Positions 10,537 to 21,871 of a DNA stretch of 36,621 bases are shown piece after piece. The translations under genes and the position numbers were made by a program. Under the pieces are notes generated by a model. That model ran no database searches, was not told the origin of the DNA, and saw nothing but the letters and a program-made list of their open reading frames with translations. Numbering within the stretch: position 1 is the stretch's first letter; each line of letters begins with the position of its first letter. The stretch spans positions 1 through 36,621 of the forward strand of contig JAHBMJ010001045.1 in the NCBI GenBank assembly GCA_018398765.1, read 5' to 3'. The DNA is from Chromera velia (Eukaryota; Sar; Chromeraceae).

Positions 10537-11480
10537 TTACCGCAGAAACTGGTGTGTCCTCTCTTTCACCATTTTTGTGTTCCCGTCTTCATCCTCTACC
10601 TCTCTCTCCGAGCTGTACGAGTACGCGCCCTCCTTGTGATACTCTGCGAGCTCCTTCAGACGGCCCATTTGGCGGGCGCTCGCCATTTCAGATAACGCCG
10701 TGTACAGACCTTGCGACCTTCTGCCGTACTGTGGGGGAGGGGGGGGGATCAGTCCAGACACACCGAGGACCCTCTCGGTCATGGGAGTGAATTCACACCC
10801 GACCTGCACCATTCATTCCATGCACACGAGGCTGATCTCTTTGCCTCAAAGACTGAAACTGCATCTGCAGGGAGCTAGAAGGGGGGCTGCCAAATTACAA
10901 TGAGTAAATAGACCAAGCAACAACAACGAATGAGAAAGTGCAGTATCACCGATCAGTACGAAGCCAAGAGAGAATACATGTGGGAAAAGCACTTCTGCCC
11001 TACTGCACGCGCAAAACCAGTCATAGAGAGACTGCCACACCCAACTTGTGCAACACATCAAGCGCGAAAAGGGACTCTCTCGTTTGTGAATGGATGGAGC
11101 TATGTTTGTGCCACCCCTGTTCGAAACTCTGCCAGGAAGGTGGAGTGAACAGGCACACGTAGCGCCCTGGGCTGTGGAAGGGCGTCCGCGCAATCTGTAA
11201 GTGCTGTGAAGGTCGTCAGGACGAAAGGAAAAAACTGAGGACTCTGACCCTTCAATGAATACTGAGACAAGCAAACGCCCAACAATCCTGAGACAGATTG
11301 ATTGCACGTTTTCCTTTTCCTTCTGACGTACCGGCCCACAAAAAAAAAAGAACTAGGTGGACAGACAGACTAGATGTTTCTTCTTCTCCCCCCTTTTCTT
11401 CATGTGCACAACAGACAAAAATAGACAGACAGTTCAGACAGACAGAAAAGAAGGCAGGCAGGCAGGCAGGCACACACACA

Positions 11481-11544
<64 letters not shown>

Positions 11545-12282
11545 CTATATGTTCTGAGTGACAGACAGACGAAGATGGAGAGAGTGAATGATGAAGAATC
11601 ACAAGGACGGAAGGAAGGAAGGAAGGAAGGAAGGAAGGAGGGAAGGAAGGAAGGAGGGAAGGAGGGAAGGAAGGAAGGAAGGAAGGAAGGAAGGAGGGAA
11701 GGAGGGAAGGAGGGAAGGAGGGAAGGAAGGAAGGAAGGAAGGAAGGAGGGAAGGAAGGAAGAAAGCTGATCCTCAGGCAGACAGTCGGCCCGCATGTCCC
11801 CTTCTTTCTTTCTTCCTTCCTCCTTCCCTTCCTTCCCTTCTTTGCTTCTCTCTCCTCTTTGTGACAGATAGACTATATGTTTCTTCTTCTCCCTTCTTTT
11901 CTTCTTGTACATAACAGACAAAAAAAAAAAAAGAAAGAAAGAACAAAGACAAAAGAACAGAGCCAAAACAGATTGACAGGCAGGAAGGCAAACAGATTGA
12001 CAGACGGACAGACACACAGAAAAGCAAACAACCAAACAAACATACAGACAGATAGGCAGACAGGGGTACGAAAAGCCAGCCAGCCAGACGGACAGAAGGA
12101 CCGACTGACAGACAGACTTCATCTTCTCAGCTCTCTCTTTTCGAGTTCACGCATGATGCACAGGGGACTGACCGCCAGCCAGAATTTGAGCCTTGTGAAC
12201 CTCATGCGCAATTCCTCGATCCCGTTTTTCTTTTCGGGAACCACAGAGCCCAACACCTCCATGTGCTTACCCCTCGCGGGAT
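10537..12282 (-). CDS. Ribosomal protein bS16 family (organellar), two certain exons, N-terminal part unresolved
   Basis: On the minus strand, exon 12282-12173 reads DPARGKHMEVLGSVVPEKKN ... RFTRLKFWLA. It ends at a GTCAGT donor in phase 0. Exon 10803-10537 follows a TGCAG acceptor and reads VGCEFTPMTERVLGVSGLIP, then PPPPQYGRR. Joined, these give the bS16 signature: D-x-x-x-R-x-G-K-x-x-E-x-L-G, then RxxFWLxVG...T..V..LLG..GLIPxPP. S16 binds 16S rRNA in the small subunit; the bacterial type in a nuclear genome means mitochondrion or plastid. A tail of about 50 residues extends past the usual end. The first 20-30 conserved residues (normally RIRLxRxG...FYRIVVA) and any transit peptide must lie upstream, linked in phase 1 to the acceptor at 12283. 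The 1,369-base intron is full of microsatellites. Confidence 0.85.
11440..11546. repeat. Compound microsatellite (GGCA)n(CA)n(GA)n in S16 intron
   Basis: Consecutive GGCA, CA and GA tracts are read directly. They lie inside the S16 intron. Confidence 0.95.
11609..11763. repeat. (GGAA)n/(GGAGGGAA)n microsatellite in S16 intron
   Basis: About 155 bases of GGAA units with GGAG interruptions. On the coding (minus) strand this is a pyrimidine tract. Open frames through it are low-complexity artefacts. Confidence 0.95.
11920..12115. repeat. CAGA/AACA-rich simple-sequence region in S16 intron
   Basis: A poly-A run at about 11921-11933 is followed by irregular GACAGACAGA and CAAACAAACA units, ending about 60 bases from the exon edge at 12173. 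Confidence 0.8.
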
Positions 12283-13225
12283 CTGCACAAATGGGGATGG
12301 TGCCAGAGAGACGGGAAGAGAGGGAGAGAGAAACGCCGCAGAGGTCTACGATGTCTGTTCGCTCGCTGTTCTTGCTGTGATTGTTGTCTCTGTGATGCTT
12401 GATTGCTGACTCTTTTCCTTCCTTCTGCCCTTCAGGAGGAGAATAGAACAGGGGCGCGGAAGTGGGAAGGGAGTGAGGGAGGGAGAAAGGGAGGGACGGC
12501 CGAAGCCAGACCGGCAGGCAAGTATTCAAGGACAAGGCAGATGGTAGGTGGGAGCATCAATTAAGATGCAGGCGAAGCCTGTCTCTACACACAAGGGGGA
12601 AATCAGGCAAAATTGATGCTAGGTTCCCGTCAAGGAATGCGAAGTGCCAGGAGGGGGATTCGGACGAAACCTCTACTCGGAGAGATTGGACATGCAGTCA
12701 TACGGACAGGAAAAGGGCTGAGGGAGAATCCGAGGGGATGGTCGGCACTGAGAGGAGCAGGAAAGAAGGGCAGACTCCGCAGGGGAGGGGGGAGGAAGAA
12801 AGGACAACGGCAATGAAGGGGCGGGGGGTCAACGGGGGAACGGGAGGCATAAATTGGATCGGAGAGAGAACGCATAAGGGAAGAAACGTCGGGTCAGTCG
12901 GGGGGATGGTAAACTCGGGGGAGTAGGAAATGGAAAAGCGAGAATTGGAGGGAAGGACAAACACATGCACGATCCAATGAAAAGCATGCAGGCCCGAATG
13001 AAGCAGGAAGCGTCTCCGACAGAGGACAGGCAGGCATCTACTGACCTCTTGTGTTTGCCACTATGACTCTGTAGAACCTTCCCCCCTTGACACCGCAGAG
13101 TTGCATGCGAATCCTCGGGGGTCCCCTTTCCTTCGAGTAGAAAGGCAAAAACATTCGACGTACCATTTTTGTGGGGTGTCGATAGTGCTCTCAGCAAGAA
13201 TTCGAAAATCCGAAACCACACTCAC

Positions 13226-13652
13226 AGTTCCCTCCCCAGGGGCGATGGCAGAAAACAAATTCTTTGACAGCAAAGCTGCAGCATAAGGGCTGCACAGGGC
13301 TTCTTTGTTCATGAAAATCGTGCAAAGCGCACATGAAGCCGTCTCCGAGCAGCTGGAAAGCTACATCCAAGTCAATGACGCTCTGCCTCGAAGGTGTGTG
13401 TTGCAAGCACCTCACCCGCAAAGAGTGTTCTGCAGACTCTCCGCGATCTTCCGCATGAGGCAGATTCTGTCCCTCGTGTAGAGGCCCGTGTGTGCACCCC
13501 ATGCAAACGTGACACAAGATGTCTCCGTCTCCTGAATTCTCCTGATCCTGAGCCCGTCTACGCGAGCATACGCGAGCATACGCGCGAGCTATCGCGAGCT
13601 CATGCACTGCTCGGATCGGAGACGGCATGGAGACGGCACAATTAACTAGCAC
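13226..13652 (-). other. Candidate 5' exon region of the S16 gene
   Basis: On the minus strand a strong GTGAGT donor occupies 13225-13220. The frame reading ...FAVKEFVFCHRPWGGN reaches it in phase 1, which is compatible with the S16 acceptor at 12283. A second frame starting ATG at 13312 reaches it in phase 0, which does not fit. Neither reads as a clear bS16 N-terminus, so this is only the best-placed candidate for the leader exon. Confidence 0.3.
13560..13602. repeat. Short GCGAGCATAC/GCGAGCT tandem repeat
   Basis: ACGCGAGCAT occurs twice in a row, followed by related CGCGAGCTATCGCGAGCTC. It lies in the divergent S16/RibF intergenic area. Confidence 0.7.
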
Positions 13653-13994
13653 TTTTTACCGCTCCGTTCAAGAGTCCGTTGTCGGATGGCGGATAAATCG
13701 ACGGTAAGGTACCACGAGGTCGACAGGTTCTGAAGTTGACTGCAAAGGGTCAATCTGGAGCATGTGTGGTCGAGAATTGAGTTGACACCGTGGAATAGTA
13801 TTTATACATAGACCCGCACCACTATAGCAGCCAGGTGGGCTTGTTCAGAGAAGGCTTCTTTCGCTTTTACCTAGCTCTTCTTTTTCCGTTTGGTTCGTTG
13901 GGACGAGCAGAAAGCCCCCTCTGCAGCTGGAACAGGGACGTTCCGACCAAGTGCGGAAAGGCAAGCGAGCCCCCTGCTCTGTTCATTTTAGTTC
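13653..13994 (+). promoter_or_regulatory. Upstream region of RibF
   Basis: The stretch between the divergent S16 and RibF genes. It has a TATTTATACATA stretch at about 13798-13810. No start site can be fixed from the sequence; the TATA-like motif may be chance. Confidence 0.25.
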
Positions 13995-16603
13995 ATGTTC
14001 GCACTTCAGCTCCCCCCCTCGCTTCTCGGCCTGATGGTGACCGTCTGCCTTGCTGTGGAGTGCGCAAGCCGCGTGCTTCCGATGAGAAAAATACTGAGTC
14101 GGGGCTGCAAAAGGGGTTTATGCACGTTTGTTCCCCTTTCGCCTGCGCACCGGGGGGGAGACGGGAAACAGAGACGGAGGCTGACGGCTTCTCCATTCAC
14201 GAACAGTCTCCGGAGGAAAGCGGTCGACGCGGCGCCCCCCTTTTCGTCCAATCTCGCGCATAGTTTAAGTTTCGGTGCTGCAGGAGAAGAGGGGTGGAGA
14301 GATCGGTGTCAGACCGGAGTGCACCTCTGCATTGGGGTGTTCGACGGCTGCCACCTCGGTCACCAGTAAGTCGCCGTCTCCTTCTCCCTCCTTCCACCTG
14401 CTTCGTATCGCCACGCATCGGTCTTCTTTACATGCCCCATTCACCTTTCTGTTTATTCCTATCTTTGGTGTTCTGGAACGAACAGACAGACAGAAGGATG
14501 GACAGACAGGCAGACAGACGGATGGATGGAGGACTGACTGACGGACAGATAGGCAGACAGACGTACACACAGACCGATGGACGCAACGGCACATATGAAG
14601 GCAGGCAGGCATGCGGGCGTGCAGGTAGACACACAGACAAACAACCGCACGGAAGATACCCATGAGTTGTTTTACTTGGTCTCCTTTCCGGAGACAACTC
14701 GGTCGTCCAGAATTGGAATTTGAAAAATGTGTTTTGCTCTCTCTGCAGGCTTCTCTTTGAGACTGTCAGAAGACAGGCAGCAAGCGATGCGGGTGCAACT
14801 CTCTGTCTGACCTTTGACCCGCACCCTGATTCCGTCATTCGTGCAATGAAAGTGGAGAAGGAGAAAGAGAAGAGCGGGGGGCAAACGCATAACGAGATTG
14901 CCGACAAGACACAGGGCACAGATTATTCTGCTGAATTGATATGGCCCCTGGAGAGGAGAATTCGCACGCTCACAGACAGGGTCGGTCGGCCAGTCAGCGT
15001 GCAGAGAGCGCGGCTTTCTTTCACTTTTTGCCGATTCATGCCCATCCATGCATTCTGCAAGCGTCCGCTTAGGAACACTTTTGCTGCACTGCACGCGCTT
15101 CTGCTGAAAAGGGGTGTCGCTTCATTTCATGCACGGAAAAGGTCTCTTTGGGTGCTCTCATTCTGAATCGCACATCAAGTAAAACGCATATCTCTTCTCA
15201 GACTAGCAATCTGGGGGTCATTCATTCCTTCCTCCTGGCATTTCCCCACTCACTCACTCACTCACTTACGCACGCACGCACGTACTCACTCACTCACTCA
15301 CTCACTCACTCAGTCAGTCAGTCACTCACTCACTCACTCACTCACTTAGTCAGTCACTTCTGCTGCCTACAGGAGAACTTTGATGCCGTCAGCGTGGACA
15401 CCTTTGACCAAGACTACGCAAAGCAGACACCCGAGGATTTTCTCCAAAGGGTCCGTCCGTCTGTGCGTGCGTCTGCTTGCCTTTCCTTTCCTTGCCCTTC
15501 CTCTCATTCCTTCCCCCGCTCCGTTGTCTTCCCGAGAGCGACCCAGGACCTGACAAGACTGACGAAACGCCCTGCACCACCCCTTTCTCTCTGTCTGTCT
15601 GTGCGTTGAAAGAAAAGCAGTTATACAGTCTGTCTCTCATGAGACCATTGAAATGCTCCCTGCTGACTTTTGTGATCCCTGTGGGGCCGACTCGTTCCTT
15701 TCATCACCGTGCTCAGTCAGCTCTCTGAAGGGATCGAGTACCAGGCCACGAAGACGTCCATTCCCTTACGATGAATGAATGCATGGGGAGAAAGAAGAAT
15801 CGTCGTTGGAGACGAAATGCATTGTGGGGTGGAGGGAAACAGAGAAGCAGAAGGAAAAGTGGAGGGGGAAAATAGATCCTGTAGGAGGGAGTGGGGTGCA
15901 CTCACAAACAAGTTGGTTGTTGCTTCCGTGATTGCCGGCCGCGCGCATGGCGGGATAGATCGTTAATTTGCCTACGACCGGTTGGTGATTTGTGAGCGCT
16001 TTTGACGAACAGTCTCATTCTTGAATCGGTGAAGGAGGTGACAGCTGTGAGGAAAAAGATACAGGCGGATGAATGAAAAATTGGGCAGACAACTACCACC
16101 TTGAGATAGTTTGTCCCTTGCTTGTTTGATGGCTTGGCGGATGAATGGATGGATGGATGGATGCGTTGACTTTCGTTTGTTTGTTTGTACAATGCAGATT
16201 TTCCTCCGGTTCCCTTCTCTAAAGAGCGTGACTGTGGGTGAAGACTTTGTTTTTGGAGCTGTCAGTCTGACTGCCTTCCTGTCATTCTGTCTGTCTATCT
16301 ATCTGTGTGTCTGTCTGCCTGTCTGTCTGTCTGCCTGTCTTCTTGTCTGTCTGCCCATCTGTTTGTCTGTCTGCCTGTTGGTCAGCCTTCCTGTCTGCTT
16401 CGTGCGCCTCGCTGTTTGCTCATAAGGAACGGGTGATTGATACGGGCAATTGAGGCGCAATTCTCGTACTCTTCTAAATTTACGTGCCCGTGGCAGGAAT
16501 TGCATTGGGATCCTCCTTCCTTTTCTTTCGTCCTTCCTCCCTTTCTTTTTTGCTTAGTTACTTGCTTGCTTTCTTACTTGCTTGCTTACTTGCTTGCGTG
16601 TTT

Positions 16604-16641
<38 letters not shown>

Positions 16642-19600
16642 TTTCTTTCTTTCTTTCTTTCTTTCTTTCTCGTTCTTTCTTTCCTTCCTTCCTTCCTTTC
16701 TTTCTTCCTTTCTTTCTTTCTTTCATTCTTTCTTTCTTTCTTTCTGTTTCTGTTTCTGTTTCTGTCTCTGTCTCTGTCTCTGTCTCTGTCTCTGTCTCTC
16801 TCTGTCTGTCTACTCTTTCATCCGTTCGTTTGTGCATTTGTTCGTTCGTTCGTTCGTGCTCCATCCCTCTCTTTCTCTCTCTCCCTCCCCCTTCCTTCAC
16901 TCTACTTCAGAGAGCCCAGGGAAACGTGGAAATTCTACAAGAAATCTGCAGCCGCAGAGGGATAGACGTGGTTGGTTTGGTGCTGCTTATCCTGATCATT
17001 CGTCGACGGTTTCTTCATGCATGCACCCTCTCTCTCTGTTTCTTTCTAAGCCTCTCCGTGCCCTTCGATGCCAATTCTCTCTCTCTACACTCAGCACCAT
17101 TCCGCTTTTGTGTCCCTTCTCTTCCCGGCAGCCTGCCTGAAGTCCAAACCGAGTCGGAACAGTACCGGGGGGAGGCGTGAACAGTACGTTTTGCCCCTCT
17201 CCGTGCACCTGCATGCACCCCCCTTTGTCTGAAAGAAACGCAGTGAGAGACAAAAAAAGATTCCGTGTGTCGATTCCTCTTTTCTGCTTTGATGTGCCTT
17301 CCTGTGAATTCTGCTGTTTGGCTGCCTGGACGGACCGGCGAGGGATCGAGCAGCTTTGCGTAGGGGATCTGAAATGGAACGGCAGCCGCGTCAGCAGCAG
17401 CACCATCAGAAGGTCTGTGAGTGAGAACCCAGGAAGGAAGGAAGGAAGGAAGGAAGGAATGAAGGGCGGCGGGAAAATATTGAGGAAGAAGGAAGGAAGG
17501 AAGAGGGAGGCAGGAAGAAAGGAGGAAGAAAAGGAAAGGAAGGGAATGGAAGGAAGACACGGAAAGAAGAGAGAAAGACAAAAAAAAAGAAAAAAGCACG
17601 AATGAATGAAGAGAGAAAGAAAAGAAGGAAGAGCAAAAGGAAGGAGTAACAAAGCAAGCAAGGGAGCGCGGAAGAATGAAACGAGCAAAAGAAGGGTGGA
17701 GGAAAGCTTGCTGTTTGGTCGCGTAAGTTGTTTGACAACGGATACAAAGTGTCGATATGCAGCAAGCAGTGACAAATAGTGCCGCCTCGTGAAGCACTCT
17801 GTGGGGTCTTTGTTTTTTTCAATTATTCCGCATTGATTGCGAGTTTCTTTTGTGCTGGAAGTCGCGGTATGTGTACAGCTGTGTGATGAAGCCGCCTTGA
17901 CCCTGATGGGTCCGCGCACTGACTCGCGCCGTTCTTTCTTTTGACTTCTTTGAGACTTCGTTCGAGCTTGGCTGGTGAAACGAGACGAAACAAAATTCCG
18001 ACACAGGTGAAGGGAACGAAGCTTTCGTTGTTTTCGGTGTCGTGATGGCATGTGAGGTGGACAAACAGATAATCGTTAGCGAGTCTGCCTCACTGTTCCG
18101 CTTGCTCTGTCTGCCTGCTTGGTTGGTTGGCTTTCTGGATTGTTTCAGACGGCTTCGAGAAGGGCAGGTGGGCGATGCTGCCAAACTTTTGGGCATTCCT
18201 TCGTTCTCTCTTTCGGGTAAATTTGTTTCCGGGAAGAGACTAGGGAGGACCATCGGGTTTCCGACATTGAACATTCGGTTCGTTTTTTTTTTTGGTTGGT
18301 TGGATGGTTCTCGTCATTGGTCTGCTGGGTTAAAACCTGGGGGTGCGTGGAAAGGGGGTTGGACGGGAAACGATATAGTAAAACAAATGTGAACGAGGTA
18401 TCGTCTGCCTGCTTTTACGTACGTCTCCTTTTTCTCTCCCTCTCCCTCTCTGACTCTAGCCCCTCTCAATTCGAACAAACGGACAGGAAAGGCATTTCAA
18501 GGGACAGAAAAGGAGAAAGCCTGACGGAAATCAGACAAAAATCGAACAAAGCGAACAGAAGTGCAGAGTGATGTATCTGCCAGTTCGGTTTGATTGACAA
18601 AAAAGCAGGTGGGGGGCCGCTCCCTTGATCGATCTGAAATGGACCCACGCCGGTTGTCAGTCACCAACCATGTGCATTTTGATGTCATGCTACAACATGA
18701 TACAACAAAATGAAACGAACACAAATGAAATGGACGGCATGCAGGTGGACTCCGCAGTGCTCACCCAGGTTTGGCGTGTATGCTGTTGAGTTGAAGCCTT
18801 GGCATGTCGGTGGAGGTGCGTTTGCACTCAATCTTCTCTTCTACTTTTTTACTTTCTCCTTCTTCCTTTGCCTTCTCTTTCCCCCCTTTTCTATCTCCGG
18901 CCTCCCTGCCTCTGTGTGTTCTCTCTTTGCCGGTCCATGCTGTTTCATGCACCCTCATCACATCAATGTTCTTTGGCATCCCCAGTAGTCCCGTCGTTTC
19001 ACTTTCTTTCGCCTCCCTTGCACGACACCCGACCTCGCACCAAGAGAATAGCTCGGCTCGCCTCGCTTAATTTATCTGAGAGCGTCTCTTTGCGCTTCCA
19101 TTGTGACCACCCTCCGTCCTTTCCTTTCTCTTCTTTCCTCTCCTTCTACCGACTTGTGTCTCGATTTGTGATTTCTTGTTTCCGCATCATTCATTGCAGA
19201 GGGACTCCCTGGAGTTGCAAATTTTGGTCTGAGGCCGACGGTGAACGACGCCGACCCCGAGCCTTTGCTGGAGGTGGGGGGGTGAACATGCATCAGCAGT
19301 TGGCATGCATCCGGGTGGGATGGGTCGAGGAGATTCGAACTGTCTAAGTGGAACACTTTTTTTTTGCGCACGGACCTGGAGCCTTTCCCCTCATCCAGTC
19401 TCTTTAGTACTAGCCCGGTCGACGTTAGACAGAAGCTCTGTCGACGCTCTGTCGACATGGATCTGCCCTCCCCGTTGTCTCCTTTCCTTTCGTCTCACCT
19501 CTTCTCTCAGCCTGGAATATTCCATTTTTCTTGGCCATCCTTGCCCCCTTTATCAACTTCTCCTGCTCTCTCTGCATGCTCTGCTTTTCAGGTCCATCTC

Positions 19601-19861
19601 CTCGAACCGCAGGGTGAAGCCGGGGAGGGTCAAGCGGATGGTCAGCAATCGAGCAGGAGCAGCACGCTGCCCTATCTGAGCGCTGAAGAGGGGCATGGGG
19701 CAGCGGTGGCCCTGTTGGACTTCTTGCGTCCCGAGAAAAAGTTCAACAGTCTGGATGAACTTAAAGAACAACTGAAGACCGACTGCCAACGGGCAAAAGA
19801 AGTTCATGAAGCCCGCCGCTCTGCTGGGTTTCTCCCAGCATTCAAATCTCAATTCAAATAA
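13995..19861 (+). CDS. ribF: Bifunctional riboflavin kinase / FAD synthetase (bacterial RibF type), probably plastid-targeted
   Basis: Ten exons: 13995-14365, 14749-14980, 15373-15450, 16198-16260, 16911-16970, 17354-17412, 18149-18277, 18745-18815, 19200-19273, 19592-19861; 1,407 bases, 468 residues, all phases matching. FAD synthetase domain: GVFDGCHLGHQ (114-124, the nucleotide-binding HxGH), LTFDPHPDSV (144-152), IWPLERRI, FDQDYAKQTPEDF, GEDFVFGARAQGN, and SRVSSSTIRR with the following RLREGQVGDAAKLLG. Riboflavin kinase domain: GKFVSGKRLGRTIGFPTLNI (311-330, holding the PTxN motif), FGVYAVELKP, GVANFGLRPTV (359-369), LLEVHLLE (glutamate 384 fits the family's catalytic acid) and FLRPEKKFNSLDELKEQLKTD near the end. 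The enzyme makes FMN from riboflavin, then FAD. About 105 residues precede the domain: a hydrophobic signal-like start (LPPSLLGLMVTVCLAVECAS), then an Arg/Ser-rich stretch, as in bipartite plastid leaders. The exon 8 end could also be 18809. Confidence 0.92.
14484..14640. repeat. CAGA/GGCA microsatellite in RibF intron 1
   Basis: Irregular CAGACAGA, GGATGGAT and GGCAGGCA units between exons 1 and 2. Confidence 0.85.
15247..15356. repeat. (ACTC)n microsatellite in RibF intron 2
   Basis: About 110 bases of ACTC units with GCAC and AGTC variants, ending just before the exon 3 acceptor at 15372, so the repeat doubles as the polypyrimidine-containing intron end. Confidence 0.9.
16268..16392. repeat. 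(CTGT)n microsatellite in RibF intron 4
   Basis: CTGT/CTGC units start immediately after the exon 4 donor at 16261. Confidence 0.9.
16546..16808. repeat. (GCTT)n-(CTTT)n-(CTGT)n pyrimidine tract in RibF intron 4
   Basis: About 260 bases of TTGC/CTTT/TCTG units on the coding strand of the intron before exon 5. Long Phe/Leu/Ser-rich frames here are artefacts. Confidence 0.95.
17431..17640. repeat. Purine-rich (GGAA)n region in RibF intron 6
   Basis: GAAGGAAGG units begin about 20 bases after the exon 6 donor at 17413. This tract is purine-rich on the coding strand, opposite to most other introns here. Confidence 0.85.
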
Positions 19862-20700
19862 CGCAGTATGTAGTATTCAACGCGTCAATGAAGGTAACAT
19901 AAGATAAGTGAAACTACATTATTCTAAAAATATGTAATACTTTAGAAAACCAAATACAAAAATCTAAAAGTTTACTAAAACTAGATCTAAAAAAATGTTT
20001 GTACAGAAGTATATTTCTTAGTACTTCTTACTCAAAGTTCTGAGTAGTAATACTATACGATCTACTGTATGTATTTGTTTTTAAAACATGAAAATATATT
20101 GTGGAGAGATTAGTCTTCCCAAATAATTGTTTTTCTGATTTTCTGACATTTTTTCAAATATTAATTTGATTTTTTTGAATTTTTTAGATTTTTTTTGTTT
20201 GGACTAAGTGTAAAGTGCTTTAGTGGTGTCGTAGAGCTACCTAGACCAATGTTGCCGTGAGTCTACGTGAGTCGCCGTTTTGTTTTATAAAAAATTTCCC
20301 CAAGTTACCCCTGTAAACCACCCGATGCATTGATTCTCGTCTCTTCTTTTTTTCTACTGTGTTTTAGGATCCTTGAGTCGTGACTTGTGAATTACATTAA
20401 AATTGATTGATGAAAATTTTTGAAAAGAGTTGCTCTGAGGTATAAAACTGGCAGTAAAGGACCCCTCGGACAAACTATGCTAGATCCTACTAGATCCGCT
20501 CCTCATATATTGGGACGCTCCGACGCTGCATGCATACAAACTTATACTAAACCCTCATGCAATCAACAAATTCTTGTATAACAAAACCCTCAATCATATG
20601 TACTCTCAATCATCAATTTTTGGCTGTGGGGGGGCTGGGGATGGCTGGGGAGTCAGTGGGGACTGGCATGTCGATCCGACTAGCTAGGCCGAGCTGAATA
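19862..20700. other. AT-rich intergenic island between RibF and the OMA1-like gene
   Basis: The composition turns AT-rich within a few bases of the RibF stop and remains so to about 20600, with many A and T runs and no coding signal. Near 20624-20655 there is a G-rich run (GGGGGGGCTGGGG). Short repeats (TAGCTACCG, CTACCGTCT) at about 20700-20735 mark the return to average composition. Confidence 0.6.
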
Positions 20701-21011
20701 TAGCTACCGATAGCTACCGTCTACTACCGTCTCCGATCCGTACGTCGTCTCCGCGCCTTGGCGCATCTTGGCGCTGCATTCCGAGCAGCAGTTTGCGCAT
20801 GTTTGCGCTCCGTGTACACATGTGTGTATACACCACAACGTGTATGAGTTGAAACAATGTCGAGCGAGATGGTGTCCAAGCCGCTCCACACTTGCATACC
20901 AGACAGCCCCTGCAAACCTGCGTACCGGAGCTCTTCTGTCCATGAGTCCACACCTTGGCGGCGGACGATATTTTGAGGCTTTCCCCCACTACAGACACGC
21001 ATTGAGAGAAC
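20701..21011 (+). promoter_or_regulatory. Upstream region of the OMA1-like gene
   Basis: A long open frame runs through this region (20768-21526) in another frame. It has no family resemblance, whereas the frame starting at 21012 carries the targeting peptide and joins the protease exons, so this stretch is read as 5' UTR or promoter. Confidence 0.3.
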
Positions 21012-21839
21012 ATGTGGAGCTTCTTCGCGAGGCCAATGAGGGCTTCGGCTCCGAGGATGGTTTTTCTAGCCAGGATACCCCGTTCATCGTTGCGGCAAGG
21101 GTACACGGTGAAGCAACAACGGTGGCTTCAAACTTCGCGGCCGTCTCTGACTCCGCTTATTCCGTTCGTCCTGGGGAAAGTGTTTGTGATGAAGACGACC
21201 CTCATAAAAATGATTGGAGGTGCCAACCTCATCGCCAAACTTGTCCCGTACACCAGTTTCATGGTGAAGGTTGCTTCAGGGTCGGTAGAGCTGCATCATC
21301 TACTTGGATGCAATTCAGGCGAGCTAGAGTTGGATCCTCTCGGTCGGAGACGGCATCCTTCCCGTTGGACGTAGACGGGTGGCTTCCCTCTCTTTGCGGC
21401 TGTATGCGCTCTTCCGGACTGCAGACGCTGAATCATGCATCTTTTCCCGGCTCCTTTATTTCGGTGCCAAACGGACGGCCTTCCTCCCTGCCTGTATCAT
21501 GCGTAAACATGCACATGATGCTTTGATCTGATGACGCACGCGTTTCCTTTGATGGAAGTATGCATAGATACGTCCATGGATGTGCGAGAGGATGGGAAAA
21601 TGCAGAGGCTGATGGATGAGAATATGCATGAATGCATGGATGGATGAATGCAGAATTGCTCGGGTTGTTCCCTTCACGATGCGGTTCGGGTGGCACACCA
21701 AGTACCCCAGGACCTTCTTAGTCGTCTGCTCTGTGCCGTGTGTGGCCGTGGGAGTCGCCGTTGTGCATGGTCATTCATTTGGCGTGTGGTCGAGTATGCG
21801 TTTTTTTGTAACGGCAGCGGCTGGTTTTTCTTCCTTTTT

Positions 21840-21871
<32 letters not shown>

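Noticed and set aside
11400..12122. 240-residue minus-strand frame rich in Leu/Pro/Ser/Cys
   Set aside because: It is a translation of the CA, GA and GGAA microsatellites in the S16 intron.
16437..17180. 247-residue plus-strand frame rich in Phe/Leu/Ser
   Set aside because: It runs through the CTTT/CTGT intron repeat. Only its 16911-16970 part is a RibF exon.
17132..17180. Possible RibF exon reading LPEVQTESEQYRGEA
   Set aside because: It has an acceptor-like start but ends in a stop. Direct joining of 16970 to 17354 gives the family motif (RGIDVLCVGDLKWNGSRVSS) in phase, so this stretch is intron.
20768..21526. 252-residue frame overlapping the OMA1-like exon 1
   Set aside because: Different frame, no homology or splice partner. 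The frame from 21012 carries the presequence and joins the protease in phase.
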